From the NCBI GenBank assembly GCA_945891505.1, contig CAMDDL010000001.1, positions 1 to 64,000 on the forward strand: a stretch of 64,000 bases of DNA, in the 5' to 3' direction. Origin of the DNA: Maricaulis salignorans (GTDB lineage Bacteria; Pseudomonadota; Alphaproteobacteria; Caulobacterales; Aquidulcibacteraceae). Position numbers and translations under genes: made by a program. The notes under the pieces were generated by a model that made no database searches, was not told where the DNA came from, and was given only the letters and a program-made list of their open reading frames with translations. This document shows positions 1 through 8,121 of the stretch, in pieces; the first letter of the stretch is position 1; each line of letters opens with the position of its first letter.

Positions 1-1103
1 AGGACACCTAGGAGCTGATTGAGAAGACCAAACAATTGGCCTTCATGGGCAGCAATACCGACGCCCACCGCCTGATCAATCACATGCTTGTCGCCAAAGG
101 CCTCGCGGCTGATTTCGCTGCCATCTGCCGCGCTATAGGCAATCTCGACGCGGCTGATGCGGTCACCAGCTGAGGAGCGCGCCATCCAATTGGGATTTCT
201 GGCGTTCGGCGGCGTGATGGTGACAGGTGGGGCCAGTCTCGCTGCCCGAGCACTTGCAGCAATGTCGTCGACATTGGCAACGTAATAAGGGGCGTCATGC
301 CCGTGGTGGGAGAAGGCCTGCGCGGTGGCCTCGCGCTCCGCCGTCCGACTTTGGGTCCAGTCCTTGGAGACAGCCGCCGTTCCTGTCCAATCGCGCACCA
401 TATCAAAGCCCTTGCCCCAAACATTGGTCCAAGGCAGGCCGGTGAGCAGCAGAAAGAGCGCAAAGAAGGATACCCACATGCCGGTGACGGCATGCAAGTC
501 GCGCCAAAAGACTTTCGGGCCGGCCTTAAGGCGCGGGATCAAGACACCGTGCAGCCCTTGCGCCGTTCGAGGCCACCACAGATAAAGCCCCGTCACCACC
601 ATCACAATCGCCCAAGAGGCCGCCAGCTCAACAATCAGCGAGCCATTATCCCCCATCAGCAATTCTCCGTGTATAGTTCGAACAACCGCCATCAAGCGCG
701 CTTCGCGGGGGATGGCTTTAAGGACCTGCAGGTTTGTCGGGTGCACATAGACGATGGTGTCTTCGCCGCCCTTGGTAACCAGAACTTGGGCGGCATCCTT
801 GGGTCCATGAGGTAAGCTATAGGATTTAAGGCTGGAGCCCTCAACGTGCTTGAGGGCTACCTGCACCTGCTGGCTGACCGGGGCACTCGGCCCGGTCATC
901 ACAAGATTGGTATAGGGCCGATCTAAAGCGGCCTCTATCTGGGGTTTGAACAGATAGAGGCTGCCGGTGATCGACAACAGGATGATGAAAGGAATGCAGA
1001 AAAGCCCGGCATAAAAATGCCAGCGCCACAACATGCGATATAGGCGGGCTCGTCTTTCTGGTGCCGATGGAGCCGTTTGGATTGGGGCTGAAACATCTGT
1101 CAT
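1..1103 (-). CDS. PepSY-associated TM helix protein (3' end cut by window edge)
   Basis: Inner-membrane protein of the PepSY/PiuB type, often found beside TonB-dependent metal or siderophore receptors, where some members reduce or handle the imported metal. The visible part is 367 codons. It has a WRWHFYAGLF-type first helix (His29), a second helix ending GLYLWWPR near residues 155-180, and a third starting LHAVTGMWVSFF. The conserved His residues at the membrane edges (H29, the TIHGELL His and the LHAVTG His) resemble those proposed to bind haem or metal in this family. ATG at 1103 follows an AGGAG that overlaps the receptor stop, so it is cotranscribed with the receptor 9 bp upstream. The reading frame is still open at base 1, so the C-terminus is missing. 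Family assignment is firm; substrate is inferred. Confidence 0.85.
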   Translation of the reverse strand, partial: MTDVSAPIQTAPSAPERRARLYRMLWRWHFYAGLFCIPFIILLSITGSLYLFKPQIEAALDRPYTNLVMTGPSAPVSQQVQVALKHVEGSSLKSYSLPHGPKDAAQVLVTKGGEDTIVYVHPTNLQVLKAIPREARLMAVVRTIHGELLMGDNGSLIVELAASWAIVMVVTGLYLWWPRTAQGLHGVLIPRLKAGPKVFWRDLHAVTGMWVSFFALFLLLTGLPWTNVWGKGFDMVRDWTGTAAVSKDWTQSRTAEREATAQAFSHHGHDAPYYVANVDDIAASARAARLAPPVTITPPNARNPNWMARSSAGDRISRVEIAYSAADGSEISREAFGDKHVIDQAVGVGIAAHEGQLFGLLNQLLGV

Positions 1104-1112
1104 TTAAGGCTC

Positions 1113-3419
1113 CTAAAGTTTCAGCTTCATGTCGAACACGAAGGTCCGTTGTGGCAGGGGATGAGAGACATAGGCTTGGTCATTATTGAGATTATCCACG
1201 CCTAGATTGAGTTGGACTTTGTCGTTCAGGTCATAAGTCAGACGTGTATCGACAAGGAAATACTCGGTCTGGAACCCATAGACACTGCCTTCGCGGCCAA
1301 ACAAATCTGAGGTTGGGGTCGTTGCCTGCCGCCAACCTAATAAGGCGCGCAATTTGGGGCTCAATTTGTAACGCAAATTGCCGCTCGACCGCCATTCGGG
1401 AATGCGGGGGAAACGATTGCCAACCGTTTCGGGATTGGACAGATTGCGAACGGTCGTGGCGTCCATCTTGCTGACGCTCGCGTTCAGATCGAGACCATTG
1501 ACCCAAAGGTCCTTGGCTTCAAAGATAAGCTCCACACCAGATTGCGTCACCAGATCAACATTCTTGAAGCTAGAAACGACGGTCCCGAATTGATTGAGGC
1601 CACTGAAGGAGAAGATGGCGTCCTCAATATCTTGATAGAAAGCACTGGCCGTAATCTGCACAGGACCGACCTTGCCTCGACCCATCAAAGTGATGTCAGT
1701 CGAGCGTTCAGGGCGCAAATTCGGATCAAAGCTTTGTGGATCGATTTCACGCGTGACGTCGTCGATCCGCCCTTGAAACAATTCACCCACAGTCGGGAAG
1801 CGGGTCGCACCACCCAACGAAAGTTGTACTACGACGCCCTCCGTGACTTCAGCTTGGATCGAAGCTTTTGGGCTGAACGCACTGTCCGTCCGGGTTGGAT
1901 ATGCATCGGCCAGCAGCACCGTTCCAGATTGGCGTGCAATTGAGCCGTCAAAAGCACGCCACCGGTCGTAACGGCCGCCAAGTGTTAGGGTGACCGTTTC
2001 TGTTACGTCGATTGCATCTTCGACCCACAGGCCAAGCGACTCCGTCTTGCCAGCGGTTGAGGACGCAAAGGTCCGCCCTGTTGCCGCGTTCCAATTGGTG
2101 ACGTTGAACGTGTTTTGCGCCGTCTCATAGAGATTGGCATTGAGGCCAAAGCCGACATTGTGATTGCCAAAGCTCTGGTCAAATGTGATGTCAGCAGCAT
2201 ACCAGCCCGGATTGTCCTGCACTTGATAAGTACCGACGCCATTAGATTGGCCCGTTAGATAATCGCGCGAGGTCTTGGTATTCCAGATCGGCATCCAATA
2301 GCGCGAAAAATTGCTGCGGATATCCCACCCCGCCAAAGCACCTGTAAGCTTAAGGCCTGCAAGATATTCGGTACGTTCAAATTCTGAGGAGGTAAGTCCC
2401 GTGGCATTCCAAATTTGGTTGTTAAAGCGCACGCGGCCTTGGCCGACAGGTGCCCCATTGGCATTCTTTAAGAAGGTGCGGGTGTCGCGCAGGGCTTGGT
2501 CTGTCGTCCACCCAAACAGCATGGCATCGGCCGTCCAGCCTGGTGCAAAGTCATAGGCGACCCGAAGGCGGGCTTGATTTTGGACTACGTCAACTGGAGA
2601 GGCCGCTCCAAAAACCGGCGTTGCAAGCTCTGGGTCCACAAAGGCGCCGGTAACAGTCGTTGCCGCAGCTGTGCCAGTTGCAGGGGTGAGGAGGTTGTAA
2701 GTCATGGACTGGCCGACATTGTCGAACCGACGGAAGCCAGCGCGAAGCCGCAGCTTGCCGTCTTTGGTCACATAGGTACCACCGCCCTCAACGCTATAGC
2801 CTGTAAAGGTTTCATCAAAGCCATATTCTTCAAATGGCATGATCATGGTTTGGGCGTTGAGATAGGCCCCAGTCTTCTTGGGTTCGTCAGTGGTGACCGA
2901 GACTACTCCACCCATAGAATTGCCGCCATAGCGGGCAGAGTAAGGGCCATAGACAATGTCAAACTGGCGCACATCTGCTGGGCCAACTACATTCCATTTC
3001 GGTGGAAAGGAGAACGAGTTCCCGAGGAAGTTGGAGACCAGAAAGCCATCCACCATCACAATGGTCCGCGCGCTTTGAACTGTATTGGCCCCGCGCAGGG
3101 CCACCACCGCATTATCATCGCCTGCAAAGCGTTTGCGGACGAAGAAGTTCGGCGCATATTTCATCAAGTCTTCGACATTGATGGCATTGACCGCTTCAAA
3201 GTCCGCTTTGCCGAGCGAGACAGACAAGCCTCGCGGCACGACTGTGATCGGGGTGTCTCGCTGGCCGACAACGATGATGGTTTCGGTTGGCTTTTCGGAA
3301 TCCGAGGCCGGAGAATCCTGCGCCAAGAGTGCGCTCGGAGTGGACAGGTAAGTTGCGGCCAATAGGGCCTTTAAAAAGAGCATATTGCGCCCACGCGGCG
3401 CTTTTTTGAGGGGGGTCAT
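1113..3419 (-). CDS. TonB-dependent outer-membrane receptor
   Basis: Outer-membrane active transporter powered by TonB-ExbBD. The ATG at 3419 gives 768 aa; an in-frame TTG at 3449 would add ten residues. A hydrophobic signal segment (LFLKALLAATYLSTPSALLAQ) is followed by a TonB-box-like ETIIVVGQ, then the plug domain (VEDLMKYAPNFFVRKR, VALRGANTVQSARTIVMVDG, YGPYSARYGGNSMGGVVSV) and a 22-strand-type barrel with the DNLNNDQAYV element near the end. It ends in MKLKL, with a hydrophobic last residue. It lies between a DUF2946 gene upstream and a PepSY gene downstream, all on one strand. DUF2946 proteins commonly accompany TonB-dependent copper receptors, so copper uptake is the leading guess. An iron chelate is the alternative. 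Confidence 0.92.
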   Translation of the reverse strand: MTPLKKAPRGRNMLFLKALLAATYLSTPSALLAQDSPASDSEKPTETIIVVGQRDTPITVVPRGLSVSLGKADFEAVNAINVEDLMKYAPNFFVRKRFAGDDNAVVALRGANTVQSARTIVMVDGFLVSNFLGNSFSFPPKWNVVGPADVRQFDIVYGPYSARYGGNSMGGVVSVTTDEPKKTGAYLNAQTMIMPFEEYGFDETFTGYSVEGGGTYVTKDGKLRLRAGFRRFDNVGQSMTYNLLTPATGTAAATTVTGAFVDPELATPVFGAASPVDVVQNQARLRVAYDFAPGWTADAMLFGWTTDQALRDTRTFLKNANGAPVGQGRVRFNNQIWNATGLTSSEFERTEYLAGLKLTGALAGWDIRSNFSRYWMPIWNTKTSRDYLTGQSNGVGTYQVQDNPGWYAADITFDQSFGNHNVGFGLNANLYETAQNTFNVTNWNAATGRTFASSTAGKTESLGLWVEDAIDVTETVTLTLGGRYDRWRAFDGSIARQSGTVLLADAYPTRTDSAFSPKASIQAEVTEGVVVQLSLGGATRFPTVGELFQGRIDDVTREIDPQSFDPNLRPERSTDITLMGRGKVGPVQITASAFYQDIEDAIFSFSGLNQFGTVVSSFKNVDLVTQSGVELIFEAKDLWVNGLDLNASVSKMDATTVRNLSNPETVGNRFPRIPEWRSSGNLRYKLSPKLRALLGWRQATTPTSDLFGREGSVYGFQTEYFLVDTRLTYDLNDKVQLNLGVDNLNNDQAYVSHPLPQRTFVFDMKLKL

Positions 3420-3484
3420 AATAGGGTTTCCAAGTCGAGAAATAGGCAAGCCGATGGAGGACCATCAGCGCGGCTTAAGGGATC

Positions 3485-3922
3485 TCAAACTTGGATAGGT
3501 GGCCCTGTTTTGGGTGGAGGTGGGGCGGCAAGGCCTAAGCCCGGGGCGACAAAGCTTGGTTGAATGGCTGTAGGCGAAACAGCGCCCTCAAATTGCACGG
3601 CCATGCTGGCCGCCTGCGGGGCGGCAAGTGGCACACCTTGGCCGGCAAAGGCGCACTTAGAGCCTTCATGGTCAGACGGCAGGCCCTGATGGTCGTTGGC
3701 AAGGGCTTCATCGCCGTGGGTAACAATCTGTCCACCCTCATCCATAAAGGCGGTAACATTGCCATCAGACGTACATAGGACGATGGGCGTGAGGCCGGCC
3801 GCTAAAGCTTGGGGTGCCACCATATAGCCAACGGGGATGGCGACCTTGATGGCGATCGCGAGCATCCCCGCCAACAGATGGAGCCTCTTCAACCAAGACA
3901 AGGAGGCAGAAACAGGACGCAT
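3485..3922 (-). CDS. DUF2946-like small exported protein
   Basis: Protein of 145 aa with one N-terminal hydrophobic segment (about residues 14-40, LAGMLAIAIKVAIPVGYMVAP). A short conserved stretch PIVLCTSDGN and a C-terminal PPPPKTGPP tail are typical of the DUF2946 family. That family has no established biochemical role but is recurrently linked to copper-related TonB receptors. The remaining Cys (KCAFAGQG) and several His residues could bind metal; this is inference. The gene starts 65 bp upstream of the receptor on the same strand, so it is probably the first gene of a three-gene unit with the receptor and the PepSY protein. The family call rests on pattern and context rather than a search. 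Confidence 0.7.
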   Translation of the reverse strand: MRPVSASLSWLKRLHLLAGMLAIAIKVAIPVGYMVAPQALAAGLTPIVLCTSDGNVTAFMDEGGQIVTHGDEALANDHQGLPSDHEGSKCAFAGQGVPLAAPQAASMAVQFEGAVSPTAIQPSFVAPGLGLAAPPPPKTGPPIQV

Positions 3923-3998
3923 AGCCTGTCGCTAGGCAGGTTGGCGCAAAATGTCCAGCCCGATTGGCACTGAATAGTGCCGCCTCAGGGCCAAGAGA

Positions 3999-4952
3999 TT
4001 AGGCGGATATCACCCGTAAGCTCGGGTCCAGATTGCGGCCTCGCCAGCGCATTCGCCAGCATAAATGCGGGCCGGTGGCGCGACCCTTAGAGCCGACATA
4101 GCCGATCAAAGTGCTCGGTGTGACACGTTGTCCCACCTCAACCGCTAGCGCACTTTGATGCAAATAGGTGGTGATCAGGCCTTGGCCGTGATCAATGGCC
4201 ACCATGCCGCCTTCAAAATGCATGTCAGGCTCTGCTAACACGACAAAGCCGCTGGCGGGGGCATAAATCGGCGTACCTCGGGGCGCACCAAGGTCAATGC
4301 CGAAATGTGGCCTCTGGCTATTGCCATTCAGCATGCGCGTAGCACCCCAAGGGCTGGTTATCCGCACATCGTCTAAGGGCCAGCGGAAGGCTTCTTCAAA
4401 GCCGCGGGCGATTGGGTTGTTGCTATCAAACGCTGCCCGTTTCAAGGCTGCATCGGCCTCAATCCGGGCAAGGGCGTCGGCAGGGGGGTCGATGGTGGCA
4501 GAGGGCAGACCGCTAACGCTAGTAACTTTATAGGCGCGTGGCGCAACTTCAAGGCCGAACTGGGCAACCGTGTTGCCCATCGAAATCATAATCAAAGCCT
4601 GCGACGGGGCGTCGCGGTCAAAGCCCATGACAAAGCGACCGTCGCTATCAGCATTGGTCGTAATGCCACTGGCATCAATTTGGGCACCGGGCAGTGTGGT
4701 GCCAATCACCAAACCCGATTGTTGCGGGGTACCGTTAAAGCTGAAGGGAAGGGGTGAATGCTGGGATTCAGGCGATCGAGCGAAGGCGCGGTTACACCCG
4801 CTGCTTAAGCCAGTCAGGCCAAATAGGCCTCCGAATACAAGGGTTCGTCTGGCGAGATTGGTCGAGAAATTTAGGCGCGCGCGTTCACTTGCTTCCAGCG
4901 CGTCGTCGCTGCTGCTGCATCCACATAGGCTTCCTGCAGTTCGACTGACCAA
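3999..4952 (-). CDS. M23-family (LytM-like) peptidase, predicted lipoprotein
   Basis: Predicted peptidoglycan endopeptidase or LytM-type activator. After an arginine pair and a hydrophobic run, the sequence reaches a lipobox LSSGC, so it should be a periplasmic lipoprotein. The C-terminal M23 domain carries HFGIDLGAPRGTP (H-x3-D zinc ligands). The usual H-x-H motif reads GPHLCWRM, so the second His, normally a zinc ligand, is Cys. The only standard start I find is TTG at 4952, which overlaps the upstream DUF2093 gene by 82 bp and puts about 35 residues before the signal sequence. The true start is therefore uncertain. The DUF2093-M23 pairing is common in alphaproteobacteria. Domain call is firm; catalytic competence is open because of the His-to-Cys change. 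Confidence 0.85.
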   Translation of the reverse strand: MVSRTAGSLCGCSSSDDALEASERARLNFSTNLARRTLVFGGLFGLTGLSSGCNRAFARSPESQHSPLPFSFNGTPQQSGLVIGTTLPGAQIDASGITTNADSDGRFVMGFDRDAPSQALIMISMGNTVAQFGLEVAPRAYKVTSVSGLPSATIDPPADALARIEADAALKRAAFDSNNPIARGFEEAFRWPLDDVRITSPWGATRMLNGNSQRPHFGIDLGAPRGTPIYAPASGFVVLAEPDMHFEGGMVAIDHGQGLITTYLHQSALAVEVGQRVTPSTLIGYVGSKGRATGPHLCWRMRWRGRNLDPSLRVISA

Positions 4953-5092
4953 TAACGTAAATCCTCAAGCGTGATGGGCTTCCCCGTCACCGCACAGCGC
5001 ACAAACTTCCCGGGTCGCAGAATGGTGAGTTCGGGCGTCCCATAATGAACTTGGGCGGCACCTTCGCCAAAAGATTTGAGATGATCAAGCAT
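4871..5092 (-). CDS. DUF2093 domain protein
   Basis: Small cytosolic protein of about 73 aa, restricted to alphaproteobacteria and of unknown function. The conserved core is visible: VHYGTPELTILRPGKFVRCAVTG, then ITLEDLRYWSVELQEAYVD, matching the family pattern RPG-x-FVRCAVTG...LRYWSV..QEAY. I take ATG at 5092 because family members usually begin close to an MLD motif; GTG at 5101 is an in-frame alternative. The 3' end overlaps the M23 peptidase reading frame, suggesting translational coupling. No catalytic residues can be assigned. Confidence 0.85.
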   Translation of the reverse strand: MLDHLKSFGEGAAQVHYGTPELTILRPGKFVRCAVTGKPITLEDLRYWSVELQEAYVDAAAATTRWKQVNARA

Positions 5093-5277
5093 GCGTATCA
5101 CTTTAGGCGAACTTTACTTGTGGTGCTAGTGTTTGAAGCAATGGGGGCGCGCGTTTGGTGTGGGGTGACTGGAATATACAGACTTTGCCCTAATCCGCGC
5201 CAACATCCTGAAAATCTATCCCACTAGCGGCGGACGCGATTAGACTGAGTCAATCAGAAGCTTCTCGCGCAAACGAA

Positions 5278-5306
5278 AAACGCGCGAGCTTTTGGCCCGC
5301 GCGTTT
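5278..5306 (-). terminator. Rho-independent terminator of gltA
   Basis: A 9-bp perfect stem AAACGCGCG/CGCGCGTTT with an 11-nt loop that can close further lies 20 bp past the gltA stop. Read on the minus strand, the right arm runs into TTTTTCGTTT, giving the U-tract expected of an intrinsic terminator. Confidence 0.8.
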
Positions 5307-5325
5307 CTCTTTCAAGGAGTAAAAT

Positions 5326-6630
5326 TTAGCGATTGATGATGGGCACGTAATCGCGTTGTACGGCGCCGGTATAGAGCTGGCGTGGGCGACCAATCTTTTG
5401 AGCGGGGTCGCTGTTCATTTCGTCCCATTGAGCGATCCAGCCCGTGGTGCGAGCCAGAGCAAACAGCACGGTGAACATTTCAACTGGGAAGCCCATCGCC
5501 TTCAAGGTGATGCCCGAATAGAAGTCGATGTTAGGATAGAGCTTGCGGCTGACGAAATACTCATCATTCAGCGCGATCTTTTCAAGTTCCATAGCCACCT
5601 TCAGCAATGGATCGTCCTTCACGCCAACTTCGGCCAGCACTTCGTGGCAGGCTTGCTGCATCACTTTCGCGCGGGGGTCGTAGTTTTTGTAGACGCGGTG
5701 GCCAAAGCCCATCAGACGCACGCCAGAGTTTTTGTCTTTCACTTGCGCAACGAAAGCTGGGATATTGTCCACGTGGCCAATTTCTTTCAGCATGTTCAAG
5801 GCTGCTTCGTTGGCACCGCCATGGGCAGGGCCCCACAAGCAGGCGATACCAGCGGCGATACAGGCAAAGGGGTTAGCGCCCGATGAGCCTGCCAAGCGAA
5901 CGGTTGAGGTCGAAGCATTTTGCTCGTGGTCGGCATGGAGAATGAAGATTTTCTCCATCGCTTTGGCCAGAACAGGGTTGACGACATAGTCTTCAGCCGG
6001 CACGGCGAAGCACATGCGCAGGAAGTTTGCCGCATAGCTCAACTCATTGCGCGGGGTCACAAACGGCTGGCCCAGCCAGTATTTATAAGCACGGGCGGCG
6101 ATGGTTGGGATCTTGGCGATCAAGCGATGCTGGGTGATCTTGCGCTGGACAGGGTCATCAATGTTCAAGCTGTCGTGGTAGAAGGCCGACAAGGCCCCCA
6201 CGGTGCCGACCATAACGGCCATTGGGTGCGCGTCACGGCGGAAGCCTTCAAAGAAGCGGTCGAACTGGGCGTGCAGCATCGTGTGATAGGTGATGTCGTG
6301 TTTGAACTTATCAAACTCACCTTGGTTCGGCAGATGGCCTTCCAACAACAAAAAGGCCACTTCTAGAAAGTTGGACCGCTCTGCCAATTGGTCGATTGGA
6401 TAGCCGCGGTGCAGCAAAATGCCTTCATCGCCATCGATAAAGGTGATTTGGCTCTCGCAAGAAGCGGTTGACGTGAAAGCTGGATCGTAGGTGAAGGCAC
6501 CCGTCTCTGCATAGAGTTTACGGATATCGATCACATCAGGGCCGGTCGCACCGCCATAAATTGGCAAGTCAATCGTCTTGCCTTCGAAATCAAGTTTAGC
6601 GGTACCCTTTGGTTCAGCTTTGCTTTCCAT
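5326..6630 (-). CDS. gltA: Citrate synthase (type II, hexameric)
   Basis: Condenses acetyl-CoA with oxaloacetate to citrate, the entry step of the TCA cycle, in the cytosol. The 434-aa length fits the bacterial hexameric form. Hallmarks are the [14 protein letters not shown] segment, [11 protein letters not shown] (active-site His), [14 protein letters not shown] (oxaloacetate-binding His/Arg) and NIDFYSG (catalytic Asp). I chose ATG at 6630, preceded by AGAGGG, over an in-frame start at 6672 that would add 14 unconserved residues. It lies 51 bp downstream of gltX on the same strand and is closed by a clear terminator. Confidence 0.98.
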   Translation of the reverse strand: MESKAEPKGTAKLDFEGKTIDLPIYGGATGPDVIDIRKLYAETGAFTYDPAFTSTASCESQITFIDGDEGILLHRGYPIDQLAERSNFLEVAFLLLEGHLPNQGEFDKFKHDITYHTMLHAQFDRFFEGFRRDAHPMAVMVGTVGALSAFYHDSLNIDDPVQRKITQHRLIAKIPTIAARAYKYWLGQPFVTPRNELSYAANFLRMCFAVPAEDYVVNPVLAKAMEKIFILHADHEQNASTSTVRLAGSSGANPFACIAAGIACLWGPAHGGANEAALNMLKEIGHVDNIPAFVAQVKDKNSGVRLMGFGHRVYKNYDPRAKVMQQACHEVLAEVGVKDDPLLKVAMELEKIALNDEYFVSRKLYPNIDFYSGITLKAMGFPVEMFTVLFALARTTGWIAQWDEMNSDPAQKIGRPRQLYTGAVQRDYVPIINR

Positions 6631-6681
6631 GTTTATGCCCTCTTGTATTTTACTCGTAACCACAGTTTCCACGACAGAAGT

Positions 6682-8121
6682 TTACATTACGTCTCCAAGA
6701 CGCGCTAAGCTTTCAGTTCTACCCAATAGCTCTAAGGCGATTGCCAAATCTGGTGCTGGAAGGCCACCGGTCAGCGCAGCGCGAAGGGGTGGCCCAATTT
6801 TGCCAAAGCCGATGCCTTCGGACTCAGCAAACTTATCCAACGCAGCTTTGATGTCTGTATGATGCCAAATCGCTACATCCGCCAACACCGGGTGCATGCG
6901 ACCGATCCGTGCGACAGCTTCTTCAGAGAGTGTCTTTTGTGTCTTTTCATCACGGGCCATCGGCCGTTTCGCAAGGATAAACCCAAACTGCTCTACAAGC
7001 TCTGGCAGCGTTTTTGCGCGGTCTTTCAGATAGGCCACGGCAGCGGCAAGTTCTTCGTCTGACTTGTCGATATCTGGCTGGCCGGCCCGTGCGACTTGCT
7101 CACGTAGGAGGGTCACCAAGCGCTGGTCATCAGCAAGGCGCATGAAATGGGCGTTCACGCTGCCCATTTTGGCAAAGTCGAGGCGCGAAGGGCTTTTGCC
7201 CAAGCCTTCAAGGTCAAACAGCTCCAAGGCTTCCTCGGTGCTGACAATATCCAAATCACCCTTGGACCAGCCAAGGCGTAACAGATAGGCCCGCATCGCT
7301 TCTGGCAGATAACCCATGTCGCGATATTCTTCGACTCCCAAGGCACCATGGCGCTTTGATAGCTTCTTGCCATCATCGCCATGGATCAGGGGAATGTGGG
7401 CATAGGTAGGAACCTGCCAGCCAAAGGCATGGATCAAGGCAGTTTGGCGCGCGGCATTGGTTAAATGGTCATCGCCCCGGATCACATGGGTTACGCCCAT
7501 GTCGTGATCATCGACCACGACGGCCAGCATATAAGTTGGCGTGTGATCGGAGCGGAGCAGGATGAAATCGTCAATCTCACGCCCGGCGGTCACGACCGTG
7601 CCTTGCACTTTATCGTGCACGCGGATGAACTCATTCTCGCTGGGTGCGCGCAGACGGGTCACATAGGGTGCACCTGCAGGAGGTGCTGCCCGATCTGGAT
7701 TGCGCCAAGGCGAGCGGAAGGCGAGGCCTTGGGCCCGTGCCGCTTCTTTTAGGGACGTCTCTTCTTCGCCGCTTAAGTAACAACGGAAGGCCTTGCCCGC
7801 TTCGACAAGGCTTTCGGCAGCTTCCCGGTGGCGGCTGGCTCGGGCAAATTGAAACAAGGGCTCGCCGTCTGCGTCTAACTCAAGCCACGCAAGACCTTGG
7901 AGAATCGCTTCGACGGCTGCGTCGGTCGAACGCTCCCGGTCGGTATCTTCAATCCGCAACAGGAATTTGCCACCTGCTTTTCGTGCATAAAGCCAGTTGA
8001 ATAATGCCGTTCTTGCCCCTCCAATGTGGAGGAAGCCCGTTGGCGATGGCGCAAACCGCGTCACAACATCGCGGCCAGTGGCTTCGTGTGTGTGAACTGT
8101 CGTTTCGGTAGGAGCACGCAT
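6682..8121 (-). CDS. gltX: Glutamyl-tRNA synthetase
   Basis: Class I aminoacyl-tRNA synthetase that charges tRNA-Glu and, in organisms that use GatCAB, often also tRNA-Gln. At 479 aa it is normal for bacterial GltX. The HIGH signature is PSPTGFLHIGG near residue 27; the KMSKS equivalent is KKLSKRHG near residue 247; the RGDDHLTNAARQ and FNWLYAR segments are also typical. The gene precedes gltA on the minus strand. Its ATG at 8121 overlaps, head to head, the first ATG of comEC on the opposite strand, so its promoter should lie inside the comEC 5' region unless comEC starts later. No good ribosome site is seen. A GatCA pair elsewhere in the window suggests indirect tRNA-Gln charging. Confidence 0.97.
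   Translation of the reverse strand: MRAPTETTVHTHEATGRDVVTRFAPSPTGFLHIGGARTALFNWLYARKAGGKFLLRIEDTDRERSTDAAVEAILQGLAWLELDADGEPLFQFARASRHREAAESLVEAGKAFRCYLSGEEETSLKEAARAQGLAFRSPWRNPDRAAPPAGAPYVTRLRAPSENEFIRVHDKVQGTVVTAGREIDDFILLRSDHTPTYMLAVVVDDHDMGVTHVIRGDDHLTNAARQTALIHAFGWQVPTYAHIPLIHGDDGKKLSKRHGALGVEEYRDMGYLPEAMRAYLLRLGWSKGDLDIVSTEEALELFDLEGLGKSPSRLDFAKMGSVNAHFMRLADDQRLVTLLREQVARAGQPDIDKSDEELAAAVAYLKDRAKTLPELVEQFGFILAKRPMARDEKTQKTLSEEAVARIGRMHPVLADVAIWHHTDIKAALDKFAESEGIGFGKIGPPLRAALTGGLPAPDLAIALELLGRTESLARLGDVM

Noticed and set aside
2496-3365. Plus-strand ORF (289 aa) opposite the TonB receptor
   Set aside because: Antisense to the conserved plug and barrel; low-complexity composition and no ribosome site.
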